Positions 1 through 11,686 of a stretch of 64,000 bases of DNA are shown in pieces (within the stretch, counting starts at the first letter, position 1; each line of letters begins with the position of its first letter). The stretch is from Daedaleopsis sinensis (Eukaryota > Basidiomycota > Agaricomycetes > Polyporales > Polyporaceae). The position numbers and the translations under genes are program-made. The notes under the pieces were generated by a model. That model was not told the DNA's origin, searched no databases, and saw only the letters and a list, made by a program, of their open reading frames with translations. The stretch is from the NCBI GenBank assembly GCA_033807695.1, contig CM066301.1, positions 806,001 through 870,000 of the forward strand, given 5' to 3'.

Positions 1-475
1 ATTCAGTGACCGTACGTCTTTCAGCTGCGGCAAAGTTAGGTACCTTTTTCGGGTGAGTTCTAATTATTCTACAATCTGATGAGCATCGAGTTATTGAAGA
101 ACCCGAACCATGTCGGAGAGGGTAAGGGTGAAGGTGGCGAGCCTGAGTCCGAGTCAGTGCTGGACTACTGGAAATGTATTGACATGCATGTCCTAAAATC
201 TTCCATGCCCGTCTTGCTCTGGCAGGCACTGGGTCGTCTAAGACAGGCTGTGGAATGCAATCAATATACGGGAACAATTGCAGTGAGAATAGGTCACTGA
301 CTCTTTCTCAAGTTCGCATGCGACATATATGGTCATTGGTAGCACATCGATTGTATGAAGCTTATAAGTCTTGTACTGATCTTACCTCGGAAGTTCAGGA
401 ATGTCTCAGGTAGAAAACCGAGCGCGCACAGCTTGTCCCCCGATCGAGGCAGTGTCTAACATCCGCTGTAGTTAC

Positions 476-1658
476 CTAGCTCCTGGCTGGGGCTGCTCGT
501 CTGTCGAATGCTGACTTGAAGAATATCCATGGAGACAAAAGGGTGCTAACGAACCCATCCCAGACGCGGCTCGCGAACACAATAGCGTCGAGCACCTGGC
601 GCGCCCGGCGCGCACTCGGTCGACAATGACACACCGCCGTGCATCCGCGCTCCGTCCCGACAAGCCAGTCTGTATATCGCCGGACGATCCACGGTATATC
701 TCGCTTAGTGTACTGTGATATTCGCTGTATATCCTAAGTCAGAAGTGTGCAATGAACTTGAAGAACAAGCGCGAGGTGGTCGTTCGAAGGGGTTAAAACA
801 ACTTACGCTAGCAAATGATCTGAACATGATGCCAGTGCAGTAGATGTCCCAAGAATAGGGATCGAAGCGAGTCATGCCGAGTGGGGGCGCGCAATTGCAT
901 TCGGGGAGCTCAATAGCTGGCTGGTGGCCGGGACCATGTTGTAGGTGCTGGGCAGCGCCGAAGTCGATGATGTAGATTTTGCCGACCTTGAGCTGTGTAT
1001 GGTACACGACCTGTCTCTCTGTCGCTATGAGAACTTGGCCGTCATACATGTCCTGAGAGAGTCGTGTCAACCCGAATTGTCTACCACAGTTTTCGTTAGC
1101 TTACCATATGAGCGATTCGGTGCCGATGCAGAAACTCGATGCCCTGTACAAGTGTCGACGTAAGATTGACAACGTAGCCTAGTAAAGGCTAGACGCATTG
1201 GCACGCACCTCGATGACCTGTCGGAAGATGTCGAGAAGAAGCCTTGTACCGTACTTTCTGCGGTCACGTAGCAAGTCTTCCAGACATGGCATGATCAAAA
1301 AGGGCTCATCGTTGCCTATAGAAGGACGAATAACATCGCACGGCAATGTGTGGTTGGGAGAAGCAAGGTCATGTTTGTGCAGCCTCTCGTAAATATCCGC
1401 CTCCTGGATGCCATCGTGCGGAATGATCTTTACGGCGTATTGAGGAATCTCCTTCAAGAAGCTCATCCTCCAGGCGCAGAACTACCCAAACATCATTCGA
1501 TCAGATTACTGAGCAGATCTAGGGGAGGCGACGATAGTATTACTTGATCAACTCACCGGTTTGAGAGGTATCTCGAGTAAGATATCTCGCCGTTGAAGCT
1601 CTGGATGACGTTCGAGCCATTCTGGGGGAGCGAGTCTACCCAAGTCTTGTCTCGACAT
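476..1658 (-). CDS. Kinase-like protein A (intact copy)
   Basis: Five exons, all joined in phase 0: 1557-1658, 1209-1481, 1105-1143, 807-1052 and 476-733, giving about 305 residues. The N-terminus carries PPEWLERHPELQRRDILL. Next comes a beta3-like YAVKII, a hinge-like PFLIMPCLEDLL, a catalytic-loop remnant IAHMDMYDGQ, and a well-kept IIDFGAA. A FDPYSWDIYCTG segment resembles the kinase alpha-F region. There is no glycine-rich loop. In the catalytic loop HRD is HMD, and the usual Lys and Asn are Tyr and Gln, so catalysis is doubtful. The C-terminus is rich in Arg and Trp. Kinase-like multigene families are common in Agaricomycetes. No substrate can be inferred. The gene is nearly identical to disrupted gene D and holds the empty site of the KDZ insertion at 1403-1409. 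Confidence 0.8.
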
Positions 1659-2108
1659 GATGAATGACTTCGAGACGGAGGAATGACAGGAGGGCGTAGG
1701 GCTGCATTGGCTGCTGGCAGGCACACATGTACAAACTCAAATTTGGGCGAAAGACGTAATTGTCCTGATTCGGATGGGTACCAGACCAGACCAAACCAGA
1801 TTCGGATAACACTCAGGAAACATCCACCGCTTTTACGAACATTCATCGTCACAAAATAAGTTCTACATACCATGGAAATGGATTCTGTGCGATAAGATGA
1901 GTACTGGATCTTCGTGTAGCCAACATGGCGCCGTGAAAATGAATTGTTCTGGGCCGAGGCGATGATCGCTGCCACAGTGCTTCGCGCGCGGTAGGCCATA
2001 GTGCAGAATAGCTGATTGACTCCGGCCTCAGGGCGTGTCACGATCGTATGGCCGGGTGAAGCGCGACTCGTCGGGCGTGGTACAGGTTGTAAAATGCGAA
2101 GGGATCGC

Positions 2109-3226
2109 TTAGTGAGCGAAAGGGGACTTTGCCAGGTTCCTTGCAGCCGAGAGTATCCTGCTGGAAGCTTCCCAGACGTGAACGGCCCATATAAGCACGT
2201 TGAGCACCTGGTGCGCCCGGCGCGCACTTGGTCGACATCGGCACACTCCCGTGCACCCGCGCTCCTTGCCGATGAGCCAATCCGAGTACAGCCGCACAAC
2301 CCACGGCACAGGTCGTTTCGATGACTGCCCGATTTGCTGGAAGAAGAGGTGTCAGAGTCACAATGAAGTTAAGGATGCGAAGGTATTATCACATACGGTA
2401 GCCATGGATCGGAACATGATCCCTGTGCAATATATATCCCACGAATAGGGATCGAGTCGTGTCATGCCGAGCGGGGGGTTGCAGTTACATTCCGGAAGCT
2501 CGACGGCAGGCTGCCGTCCGGGCGGATTCTGTAACCGCTGAGCTGTGCCAAAGTCTATGATGTAGACCTTTCCGATTTCGAGTCGACCGTGGAAGGCGAC
2601 CTGCCTCTCTGTCGCTATAATCACTTGGCCACTGTACATGTCCTACCATATATCTGGTCAGTAGAGGGTTTCACTTCGGATTCTTGAAGTCAAATACCAT
2701 GTGAGCAATGTGGAGTCGATGCAAAAACTCAATACCCTGTACAGCGGTTCTCAGAGGACTCGATATATAGGCATTTCTCCAGTCATAACGCACCTCAATC
2801 ACTTGTTGGAAGAAGTTCAGCAAAGGTCGTAAGCCCCACTTTCGACGTTCAGAACCAAACATAATCTTTTCCAAGCATGGCATGATTAGGAAAGCATCTT
2901 CGTCTTCGGAACTATTCCGAATGACATCGCATGGTATAGTGTGGTTGGGAGAGGCGGGGTTGAGTCTATGCAGATAGTCATAGATGTCTGCCTCTTGACG
3001 GCCATCACGTGAAATGATCTTCACGGCGTATTGGGGAATCTGCTGTCTGGCATCCGTTCTCCAGACACAATACTGTCGTGATAGCTCAGTCACTCTGTGG
3101 GCTTGACTAGTGACAATGACTGACCGGTTTGAGCAACACGTCGAGCACGATATTCCGGGCTCGAATCTCTGGACGATTTTGAAGCCACCCCGGAGCGGCA
3201 AGAGAACCTAACTCGTCTTCAGACAT
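2109..3226 (-). CDS. Kinase-like protein B
   Basis: This is a paralogue of A with the same five-exon plan and a 34-codon first exon. It begins MSEDELGSLAAPGWLQNRP at 3226. Later exons give IPQYAVKIISRDG, PFLIMPCLE-like AFLIMPCLEKIMF, GIEFLHRLHIAHM joined to DMYSGQVIIA, and KVYIIDFGTAQRL. The last exon begins QIGQSSKRPVPWVV and ends at 2109. The degenerate catalytic loop (HMD, with Tyr and Gln at the usual Lys and Asn) is the same as in A. It lies tail-to-head behind A on the same strand. Its closest match in the window is gene C, at roughly 90 percent by eye and higher near the 3' end. The C-terminus is about eleven residues longer than in C, which ends early through a changed 3' sequence. 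Confidence 0.75.
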
Positions 3227-3619
3227 GTTGAGACAGTGACGTTTTGTGCGGTGTTGATCGTCGTTCGTGTACGAGGTTGTACAAGTTGAACTTCAAGGAA
3301 GGTGGCGCGGCGACGGTGAGTCGTGACCGTAATTGTTCGATTGTGTGGCGGTGCCATCTCCTATACTTACTATAAGGTTCAATGCACATTATGCATTGCA
3401 TGCGCAGTGGCACAAATCTTCGATCTGACTGCTGAGGCCGACTACCAACAAGTCTCTCGGGTCGTAACATACGCCCTCCCTGCTCATGTCGCATCAGATC
3501 ATTCACGGAGGTTTATGTTACGCACCTTGATTTGTGTCGTCGTGTAAGGCTATGATGAGTCTCGCACTCCAACATAAGTGCCAGTGGCTCACAGGCGAGT
3601 CAAGTGCAGGATATAAAGT
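3227..3619. other. Upstream region of kinase-like gene B; no gene seen
   Basis: About 390 bases lie between the start of B and the R1 repeat. I see no coding exon. Similarity to the sequence upstream of gene C is not obvious, so the inverted duplication appears to end close to the B and C start codons. Confidence 0.5.
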
Positions 3620-5050
3620 AAATGCCAAATTCAATTCAAACACTCTTCAGAGCGTTACATAGGTATACCTAGTGCTATGTTAGGGCACTATTATACTAGA
3701 GGCATTGTTGTACTACTAGAGTTTTATGTATGTGATAGTACCCTGCGCAAGTAATGCACTTCTAGCGCTGTAGCAGTGGTCGCATTGTATCGACCTGCTC
3801 CTACCGTAATACAAACACCGCGTTTGAGACCATCTGGGTCGATGATCCGCTGGGCTCGACAGGATGGAACGGTCGAAGGCGGTGAGTGCTTGAGAGTGAG
3901 CCTGGCGGAAAGCGCACGAGCATAAAGAACGAGGGCGCGAAGAGACGATGGGGAGAGGACGGGGACGGGGACAGGGACGGGGACAAAGACGGGGCTGCAA
4001 CGCCATAGAAAACGGGCTTTTGAAGGAAGGAAGAGGACGACCAGTTCGCCAACGACAAACGGTCCATACCCTGATGTGCCCGTGGTCTACAGCCGACTGG
4101 GCGCTGGATAGATGGTACCCGACCGCAGCGCCCCTTTGGGTAGGGGAGCGGGGAGTTTCGGGACAGGCTGGGGAGTATCGCAGCGCGGAGCAAGCCTTCG
4201 TTGCATCTCGAGGAGGGGTGCCGTCGGCCACGGACGCGTTCGGGAGCGGCAAAGTTGCGCACAATGCGACGGTGCGGGGAGTATCGCGGCGCAGAGCAAG
4301 CCTTGCTCACGTCTCGAGGAGGATGTCTTCGGCGACCGGCGCGCTAATGCGTGCATTGTGACCGGTTCCTAGGCGGACCATCGCACGATGGTGTCCTGGT
4401 CGTCCAAGGTAGATGTAGCGGGGGGTGGGGGTGGATAGAGAGGCGGCGGTCTTAAGACCGCCTAGCGGGAAGGTAGCGCGGCTGTGAAGAACGTCTAGTC
4501 AGCGTTGGAGACGGGGGCAACGAGGCGTTCAAGACTCACAGCGTGCTTGTTCATCTCTATGGGACTCGCGCTGCGTGCGCGTATCCTGCCCGTCGTCGCG
4601 TTCCTAGTTGTTGTTTGCTCCAGGACCGATAGGGCTCGGTGGAGTAGGATCAACCCCCGTAGTGCGGGCGAGCCGGAAGTTACCGCGTTGAGCTTTTCGC
4701 CCTGACTCTAGCTCCTCCGTTAGGTGGAACGTCTTGAGAAGTTTGTCTGTGAGAGACGCGAGGGCGCGAAAAAAGCGATGGGACTGTGGGGGCGATGTGC
4801 CCATAGCGGGTCTGTGAGACTGAGGAGGATGGGGAAGAGAGGAGTGTGCGGTTGATTAAGGCCCTTGCTGCTCGACGGTGGGCTTTATATACTCCTCAGA
4901 GTCATTATTTGTCCCTCTTTGTGTGAGAATTATGGTAGCGGCTCGTATACAAGGCAGTGTTGGCGAGTCAAGGTGTTGCGGCTAGAAAAGCGCGCCGGGT
5001 TGTGAATGCTCCGCCCGGTCATGGATTTGACGTATTGGCCACATCGGCTT
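3620..5050 (-). repeat. Repeat family R1, copy 3 (inverted relative to the other copies)
   Basis: On the minus strand there is a TATATAAA box at 4884-4891, then an ATG at 4804 opening with MGTSPPQSHRFFRALASLTD. The 3' end carries TAGTGCCCTAACATAGCACTAG (in two parts, near 3676-3700), followed by a TTTGAATTGAATTT-like run. Copies at 19.9-21.6 and 22.2-23.7 kb share all of these marks. In each, the TATA-to-ATG distance is 87-93 bases. The short frame after the ATG is not conserved far downstream, so I call a repeat rather than a gene. The interior 3930-4350 is GC-rich, with (GACGGG) runs and two degenerate copies of a GGAGTATCGCRGCGC block. The outer limits are approximate. Confidence 0.6.
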
Positions 5051-5780
5051 GAGTATCGATGGTGCTTTGACGCAAGAGAATGGGCCGGGAAAGGAAGGTT
5101 GAGGAGCCGACATTTCAGCCGCTGCCATCTACGGCGTGTCATGTCGTACTTACTCTGACATATGCGATGCGACGCCTTGTTCTCGCCCAGCTTCGAAGGC
5201 GACCATTCTGCCGCAGCACACTCATAGCGTCAACAGAAGATAGTAGTCGTATTGAAGGCATGTGCCAACTTACTGCGTGATGCTATAGTGACATCGGCAC
5301 ACCACCGAACATACATAGACCAGCAGGCTTAACAGGCCACGACGGTATGCTATGTGATACACAATCCACGTGAGCGGCGGCATGTGGTCAGCGAAGGGAC
5401 ATGACACTCACTTCGCCATGACCGGTACTTGTAAGAGTTGACACTTTTGAACTTAGCGTCGCCAGTATCCGTAGGGTCCACTGTACACACACAAACTCCG
5501 GCTTTGCGGCATCGACTTCCCGGGCCGGAGTGACACGGTCGACGCCATCCATTCACCTCTCATTTTGCAGAAGTTTGATGCAGGAAAGTTCATGAGCTGT
5601 ACGTGAGACTTACACCTGAAGTTTCCGGGCGGTGGAGAAATTCCTGTCGCATCCCTTGATGAGGTGTGTAAACACACTCACGGATGGGAACCTCACGTCC
5701 CATTGAAAAATGAGGTAGGCTCGTTTATTGCACACTCACAAGCAGTGGTCCTTCTATGCGTGATAAGGCGAATGAGCGCG
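5051..5780. other. Intergenic region; no gene recognised
   Basis: This 730-base stretch lies downstream of the DUF6593 gene. Open frames here are short and show no family resemblance, and I find no RNA gene or repeat. Confidence 0.4.
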
Positions 5781-6648
5781 TTAACTGCACCAATGCTCCC
5801 GCCGTAGTCGCTCCACCAGGAGGAAAGAGACTGGGATCAAAGGAACGTCTCAGACAGGATGATTACCAGAGGGTGCACAGAGTAGCACTCACCGACGAGA
5901 TAGTCCAAACCCTCGATAGTCACCGGGTCCGGGTCGACTTCTAGATACGGATGCTGCGACATGCGCAGGACGTGCAGGTACCGCTTCTCCTTGTGGTACG
6001 CGGCGACTGGCTTCTCCGGGCGATCGTCTCGCACGAGCTGGCCAAGACCCTGAGATCAGCCCAGACACCAAGACCACAGGCCACTGAGGCAAGATCGACA
6101 TACCTCCAGCCGCTCCTCGTCTCCACGCCAAGTGTACTTCCGGCCGTCCTTCGCGCGGTACCACGCTAGTCTGTGGGGGCACATCTGTCCAGCGTGAATC
6201 TCGGCAATCGCAGCACCCGCACGCACATCGCTTCTACCTTCTCGTCCTGCTCCCTCCCCTTCCCCTTCCCCTTGGGATCGACTGGCGCGCCCTGGCCCTC
6301 CATCCTCGTCTCGACATGCAGAAACTCGTCGACCGCGCGGAACTCCCCGCCGCCGTGCATGCGTAGCGCCATCGCCCTTTTCGCGTCCTCTTCGCGGCCG
6401 TGGACGTCCCCGGGCGCGTGCCCGTTGAGCAGCTCCGCGACGACGCTGAATGCGCGCGTGTTGACGTCCAGGCGGCTCACGCGCGTGCGGTGTCGCTCCC
6501 AGGCCGGAGTGACGACCTCGTAGTAGAGCACGTCCGACGCGTTCGCGAGCACGACGTTCCGCAGCGACGTCGTCGTCAGCACGAGCTTGTGCGTCTTGTT
6601 TTGGGACGGGCCGCTCGGCTCGATGTGGTACACGGAGTTCGCAAACAT
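5781..6648 (-). CDS. DUF6593-type protein
   Basis: Four exons are supported. Exon 1 runs from ATG 6648 (MFANSVYHIEPSGPSQNKTH) to 6227. A 56-base GTGCGT...CAG intron joins AI to LAWYRAKDGRKYTWRGDEE (from 6170). The third exon gives LVRDDRPEKPVAAYHKEKRY. A last intron joins LDYLV to DVPLIPVSFLLVERLRRE, with the stop at 5781. The GRxYxWR motif, the PVAxY segment and the terminal aliphatic ...E(K/R)LR segment are hallmarks of the DUF6593 family, which is abundant in mushroom-forming fungi. Its function is unknown and no catalytic residues are proposed. A charged insert near residues 100-140 (HGREEDAKRAMALR, then KGKGKGREQDEK) precedes the core. An upstream TTG-initiated extension to 6774 is rejected in favour of the ATG. 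Confidence 0.75.
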
Positions 6649-7197
6649 TGTGATCGGGGCGAAGGCGGGGTCCAAGTCGACGGCGATGTGTGCTGTGTAA
6701 CTGGGTCCGAGTCCGATGCCCGACGATTCGAATGCTGGCGCAGCGGGATGTAGGGAACGGTCGTGCAGTGTCAAAAAAGAAGGCAGCTGGTGGAGTCGGG
6801 CACTTTATCATATCTCGCGCGCGATTCTAAGTCTACTGCGACATGACCCATGGCCCCGCACGCCCGGATGGCGTCGGCGCGGGCACGACAAAGTCGTGAA
6901 CCTAGATTGCGTTCCGTGAGAACGATGAGCAGCGGCCGAGGTGAGACAGACCACCCACTTACCGGAACAGACAGCGAACCGTACACGTCGGTGAGAACAC
7001 CCTGCGGCCTATTCTCATACCCTGCGTGTGGCACGCCTTCTTGCCATGGTAACCTACACACGCCAGTCATGAACGTCGGGGGTGTCTGTTGCGGCTGTAT
7101 GCGTGCTCTCGTCCATTGCGAGGGACAATGTACTGATACATTTTGGTTTATGCGTCCTCGTCCCATGCAAAATGTATGATGTGAAGCGGTCTAGAAA
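6649..7197. other. Intergenic region between the DUF6593 gene and PRPP synthetase
   Basis: This 550-base stretch should contain the DUF6593 promoter and the PRPP synthetase 3' end, both on the minus strand. No further gene or repeat is evident. Confidence 0.5.
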
Positions 7198-8782
7198 TCA
7201 ATACCCACCGTGTCCATTGACACCCGCCCCCTCCGCCCAGTCGCCAAAGAGGAAAGATATGCTCTCGCCATTGTGCGTCCGACGGATGCTCTCCGCGATG
7301 GTGTGACTGACATCCATAGTGACGAGCTTGGAGCACGCCAGTTCGTGCTGTTTTTGGGGGACAGAATTTGTCACCTGTGGCGAAGCTCAGCGACGGTACC
7401 GAAAGGAGGGGAGGTTGGCTCGGCGGCCGTCCCTGAGAAAAACGAACGAACGACGCGTACCACAAGTTGCTCGATCGGGAGCTCCTCAATCATCTTCATG
7501 TTTATCTCCGATAGTAGCCCTAAGGTGACATGATTTAGAACCATGATACTCATGCGATTACCGGGACACTGACCGTGGGATACTAGAGCGTACACCTTTC
7601 TCGCACCGTTATCGGCCAGCGCACGAACGGCCAGCGCAAGGGTGCGGCCGGTGTCTATCATGTCATCTACCAAAATCGCCACCTATATCGGCAATGCACA
7701 CCATGTCAGCACGGTTTCGCGGCTGGCTGGTACCGGTGAAGCGCACCTTGTCCCGTACATCTCCGACGAGTACCTCCATCTTCTCCGGCCCGTCAGGATT
7801 CCGTGTGCGTTGTCTGTGGATAAGTGCGAATTCTACACCGAGTTTGTCCGCGATAGCAGTAACTCTATGAAGTACGTCAGCATGACGGCACGGGGACGAC
7901 GATCTGCATTCATAAAACCGACTCCAAAGCCTCCATCGGAGACGCGGACACGTGATATCATTCTCCACGACACTATGACTGCGACGGCTCCGACACGGGA
8001 TGGAAAGGAGCACCGCAGTTCGTCTGGAACCATCTGGAGAACGTTGCACGTGCAGGCATGGACAAGCTCCGACGATTGCCATGAACAGCGCCTCGAAAAA
8101 CATCGACTCACCGCTTCGCGCCTCCAGCGTCCGGACTAACGATAATGCTATTCTTCCACCCTTCAATGTTCCTCTTGATGTATGAGATCGTAAGCGGCTC
8201 CGAGAACAGGTTGTCGACGGGGAAGTCGAAGAAGCCCTGGATCTGGCTCGCGTGCAGGTCCATGGTGATGACATGGTCGCACCCGGCGACGGCGAGCATG
8301 TTCGCGACGAGCTTGGCGGTGATCGGCGCGCGCGACTTGTCCTTCTTGTCCATGCGCGCATACGGGAAGCAAGGGATGACGGCCGTGATCCGCCGCGCGG
8401 ACGCACCCTTGCACGCGGAGATGAGGATGAGGAGCTCCATGAGGTTGTCGTTCACGTCGCTGCAGCCGGTCTGGATGATGTACACATCCTCGTCGCGGAC
8501 GGACTCGGCGATTTTGACGTTGATCTCCCCATTGGAGAACTTCTTGACGGTGCAGGGCGTGAGCGGGATGTTCAGCCTGGATCACTGGATGAATGGAGGC
8601 CCCAGAGACGGCGGGGGTGTCTCGGAAAGCAGAAGCTCACCGCTCGACCACAGCTTGGGCGAGCCCGGGGTGACTGTTCCCTGCAAAGTTTTTCCATGAG
8701 CTCCATGAGCTCCATTACGAAGCGCACGCGACAAGTCAGACACGCACCGGTGAGGATCCTGACAGAGTTTCCGCGCAACATG
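7198..8782 (-). CDS. PRS: Ribose-phosphate pyrophosphokinase (PRPP synthetase)
   Basis: The enzyme makes PRPP from ribose 5-phosphate and ATP in the cytosol, feeding purine, pyrimidine, NAD, His and Trp synthesis. The start is ATG 8782 ([12 protein letters not shown], spliced to [14 protein letters not shown]). Diagnostic blocks follow in order: [39 protein letters not shown] (ATP-binding flexible loop), [19 protein letters not shown] (the PRPP synthetase signature with the catalytic His), SPDAGGAKR, and [15 protein letters not shown], the PRPP-binding loop. The protein ends [18 protein letters not shown] at 7198. About seven short introns give roughly 325 residues, the normal family length. 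The N-terminal GNSHP resembles the yeast Prs2/Prs4 type. The gene reads in the same direction as its neighbours DUF6593 and PRO1. Confidence 0.93.
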
Positions 8783-9371
8783 GCTTTCAAAGAATTAGAA
8801 CATACGAGGGCTACGGTAAGGAATGAAGTGGGCGACGAGGAGATGGAGGGAGGGAGGAGGGAGGAGGGGAGCTGAGTAGTGGAGAAATCATAGTTTCTAA
8901 GCGCTCCGCAATTCTCGCAAAACCCGGTGTTTGGCCGGACCAAACAATTCTGACCCACGTGCGATGAGCAGGGCGCTACGCTGACACGTGTCTGGCCAAT
9001 CGCCTCGCCGGGATTAAGCCGCACGGCAGGCAATCCCCAAATATCTGAGATTATAGAAGAAAAGTCAGTGAAAAGCCGCGAGTTGTAGTTACCTACTCTC
9101 TTCGCAACGACAGTGGCGAAAAGCCGTTGAGAAGGCCTTGAATAGGTGATTACAAGAAGTGCCTTTTCGTCCGCAGAGCCTGCCGTAAAAGTTCAAGCGA
9201 AAGTACGTACCTGGTGGCAAGGCGATAGGCCCCATTCAACGCGCCGCCTGCCAGCCAACTAAGACTCCGGCAGGCGGAGGGAGGACTCGGCATGCACGAT
9301 GTGATGGATTGGCTCGAGCACGCAAGAGGATGGATAAAGATCGTTACGAGTCTCGTCTACATCCGAGTCCA
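8783..9371. other. Promoter region of PRPP synthetase
   Basis: This 590-base gap lies between the PRO1 stop and the PRS start. A palindromic CACGTG at 8956-8961 and an ACACGTGT near 8981 lie about 175-200 bases upstream of the PRS ATG. Such E-boxes bind bHLH factors in fungi, but their use here is inference. A purine-rich run sits at 8840-8870. Confidence 0.4.
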
Positions 9372-11319
9372 CTACGACGGCGGCACGCGGATCGTAATGT
9401 TTTCTACGACGTATTCCGAGTCTGCGTAGCCCAGCAGCTGCGGAATATACGAGCTGCGGGGGCACGATGTCAGCGTCAAGAATGATAGAATCGCCGATGC
9501 ATGGAAACGCGCTACCTTCTCAGTCCCTTCACCCGGTCAATCTGGGCAGAGTTGTAATTCGCCAGTCCCCGCCCGACCTCCTCCAGCTCCCACTCCGCAA
9601 CATCACTCCCGGCCTCCCGTTCGATCACGACCACGTCCTCGTCCGGGAGAGTCTTCAAGCTTAGCGATGGCGTCATCTCCTCGTCCAATGGTTCCATGCT
9701 GGCGATGGACGAGATCGAAGAGCTCAGCGAGGCAGCAGGATTGATCTCTGGGGTGTTGGGCTGCGTGGCGAGACTGCCATCAGGATAGCTCGTGTGCGCC
9801 CCGGCCGAAGCCGGACTTTCGAGGTCTGAGCCCGCGTCCGGTTTCGCCTCATTTGAGTCCACGGGGCGGTCCTTGCGAATAACGATGCGCACAGCCTGGC
9901 CAGATGCGAAGGCACCACGGACGGCTATCACCCCAGCGGCGAGCAGTCGACCGCCAGACTCGCGCTTGGAAAGGACTCGATGTGCGCCTGCGTCGATGAC
10001 GACGCTTCCCGAAGGGAAGAGGGTATGGGTGGTCCACGACTTGAGGTCGCGAAGCGGCAACGCCGAGGGCACGAATACCGTGTGGGGTGGTCGCGTCAGT
10101 GGCGATGGCACGTTTTCTGTCGATGGAGTGGGTGTAATGGATGTCTCGCTTGATGGCGTGGAGTCGGCGTTCAGAGCAGGCTGCAAGGTGTTCGGATGAG
10201 GCTCGGGACTAGATCGTCCAGACTGCAGACCAGTCAACGGAGTGTTCACGCCGGACTTGAATTGAGCGTTGTACTCAATGATCTTAAAGATGTTTTTGGG
10301 ATCCTTGCTGGACGTAATGATGGCGGTCACGCCTGCAGCGGTGGCAATCTCTGCTGCGATGAGCTTTGTCTCCATTCCTCCAGTCCCCAGACTAGAGCCG
10401 AGAGTGGTAGTGCTAACTATGGGATGAATGAGACTTTGTGTACGGATCGCAATGCAAGAGGGCGTCGTACCTTGCGAACGGATGGCGGCTATCGAGGAGA
10501 CCACTTCTATCCGGGCGGCATTAGGGTCTTTTCTAGGATTGGACGAATACAGGCCATCGACGTCGGTAAGCAAGAAGAGGTAATCCGCGTGTATCATGGA
10601 CGATGTGATCGCGGATAGGGTGTCGTTGTCGCCGAATTTGATTTCCTGCACTTCTCCTTGAACCACCGGGCATCGACAGAACAATGAGTGTGCTTACGCT
10701 GACGGACACCGTATCGTTTTCGTTCACGATAGGGACCACTCCCATCGAAAGCAACTCTTTGAACGTATTCACCGCGTTCAGGTATCTTGTCCGCTACCCG
10801 CCTTTGCTGTCGATGAGAGCACCAGGGAATACGTAGAGCAACAGGACATACATCAGATATGTCTCCGCGCGTGAGCAATATCTGCGCGATAGGTTGTCCC
10901 AGCTGTCCAAACAGGTTGTCCCAGAGCGCGATAAGACGGCCCTGACCTATCGCAGCCAACGCCTTCGAATCCTCTGTGTTAGCAAGCACACGCAATCGAG
11001 CAAATAATGACGCGCACCTGTTTCTTAGACAAGCCTTTTGGCCGCGAAGGCACCTCCATCCGCTTCAATCCCACCGCGATCGCGCCAGAGCTCACGAGAA
11101 CGACCTTGTGCCCTTGCTCTCGCAGATGAACGACCGTTTCTACGAGCGCCGAGAGCGTCGATAAGAGCGGTTGATGCGTCGTTTCATGTACGATAGAAGA
11201 AGAACCTGGATAGCAGTCAGCGCATCTCCCGACCGCTGTAACTCAGACTCTGCAGCAGAACTTGACTCACCAAGCTTGATGACAATTGTCTGGGATGGGA
11301 TGTTGCGAGGACGGGCCAT
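9372..11319 (-). CDS. PRO1: Glutamate 5-kinase with PUA domain
   Basis: The enzyme catalyses the first step of proline synthesis, ATP-dependent phosphorylation of glutamate, in the cytosol. The start is ATG 11319 ([17 protein letters not shown], then SSSIVHE after an intron). The amino-acid kinase domain shows [71 protein letters not shown] and [19 protein letters not shown] domain follows, from [20 protein letters not shown], and the last exon is [18 protein letters not shown] Ser/Thr/Pro-rich insert of about 70 residues separates the two domains, and a second long polar insert of about 70 residues (covering 9600-9870) lies within the PUA part. Both make the protein longer than the 428-residue yeast enzyme. 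There are at least six introns. Confidence 0.92.
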
Positions 11320-11686
11320 GACCGCGGTTACTGTGCCTATGTACTTCCCGCTGAGACTGTGACTATGAGTATATGCGCCCCGAGGTGAAGGCGAGGTGTG
11401 CTAGATTGACTCATGGCAAAGTGCAAGTACATAATTTAAAAAGGCCAGACCCGGCGGGGGTGGGATTCAGCATTAGACGCTCACAGAGGGACGTCCGAGA
11501 ACCTCGGAAAACATGCATTACCGCCTTGCCATGGAAAAAAGAATCGAAGATTATCTTTCTATCATCTTGGTTACTGAGTAAGTACTGAGTACTAGAGTAC
11601 TGAGCTACGGAGACAAGTATCTTGCATAATGATATTTCCGCATCATTCCCAACAGGTAAGAGGACAGTGCATCCATCCACCCAAGT
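11320..11686. other. PRO1 promoter and PL14 gene 3' flank
   Basis: This 367-base gap contains runs of AGTACTGAGTACT-like short repeats near 11572-11600. No gene is seen. Confidence 0.4.

Larger units (their letters stand above)
1..3226 (+). repeat. Left arm of a large inverted duplication (kinase-like genes A and B)
   Basis: Positions 1-1409 match 61059-62460 in reverse complement. Stretches I compared are identical apart from a 7-base CATTGGT present only on the left (near 334-340) and one substitution near 370. From 1410 to about 1828 the partner is 47771 down to 47338. From about 1835 to 3226 it is 41841 down to 40443. The left arm therefore lacks the two insertions that interrupt the right arm. 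Similarity falls inward: nearly perfect at the outer end, roughly 95 percent in the middle, and under 90 percent by eye at the inner end, where gene B aligns with gene C. The match may continue left of position 1, because the right arm still matches where the window begins. Confidence 0.93.

Noticed and set aside
79..300. A 73-codon frame present identically at 62382-62161
   Set aside because: Its conservation is explained by near-identity of the duplicated DNA; there is no independent evidence of coding.
3716..4372. Long open frames on both strands, including a Gly/Arg-rich one
   Set aside because: The region is GC-rich and internally repetitive and belongs to an R1 repeat; no frame is supported over the others.
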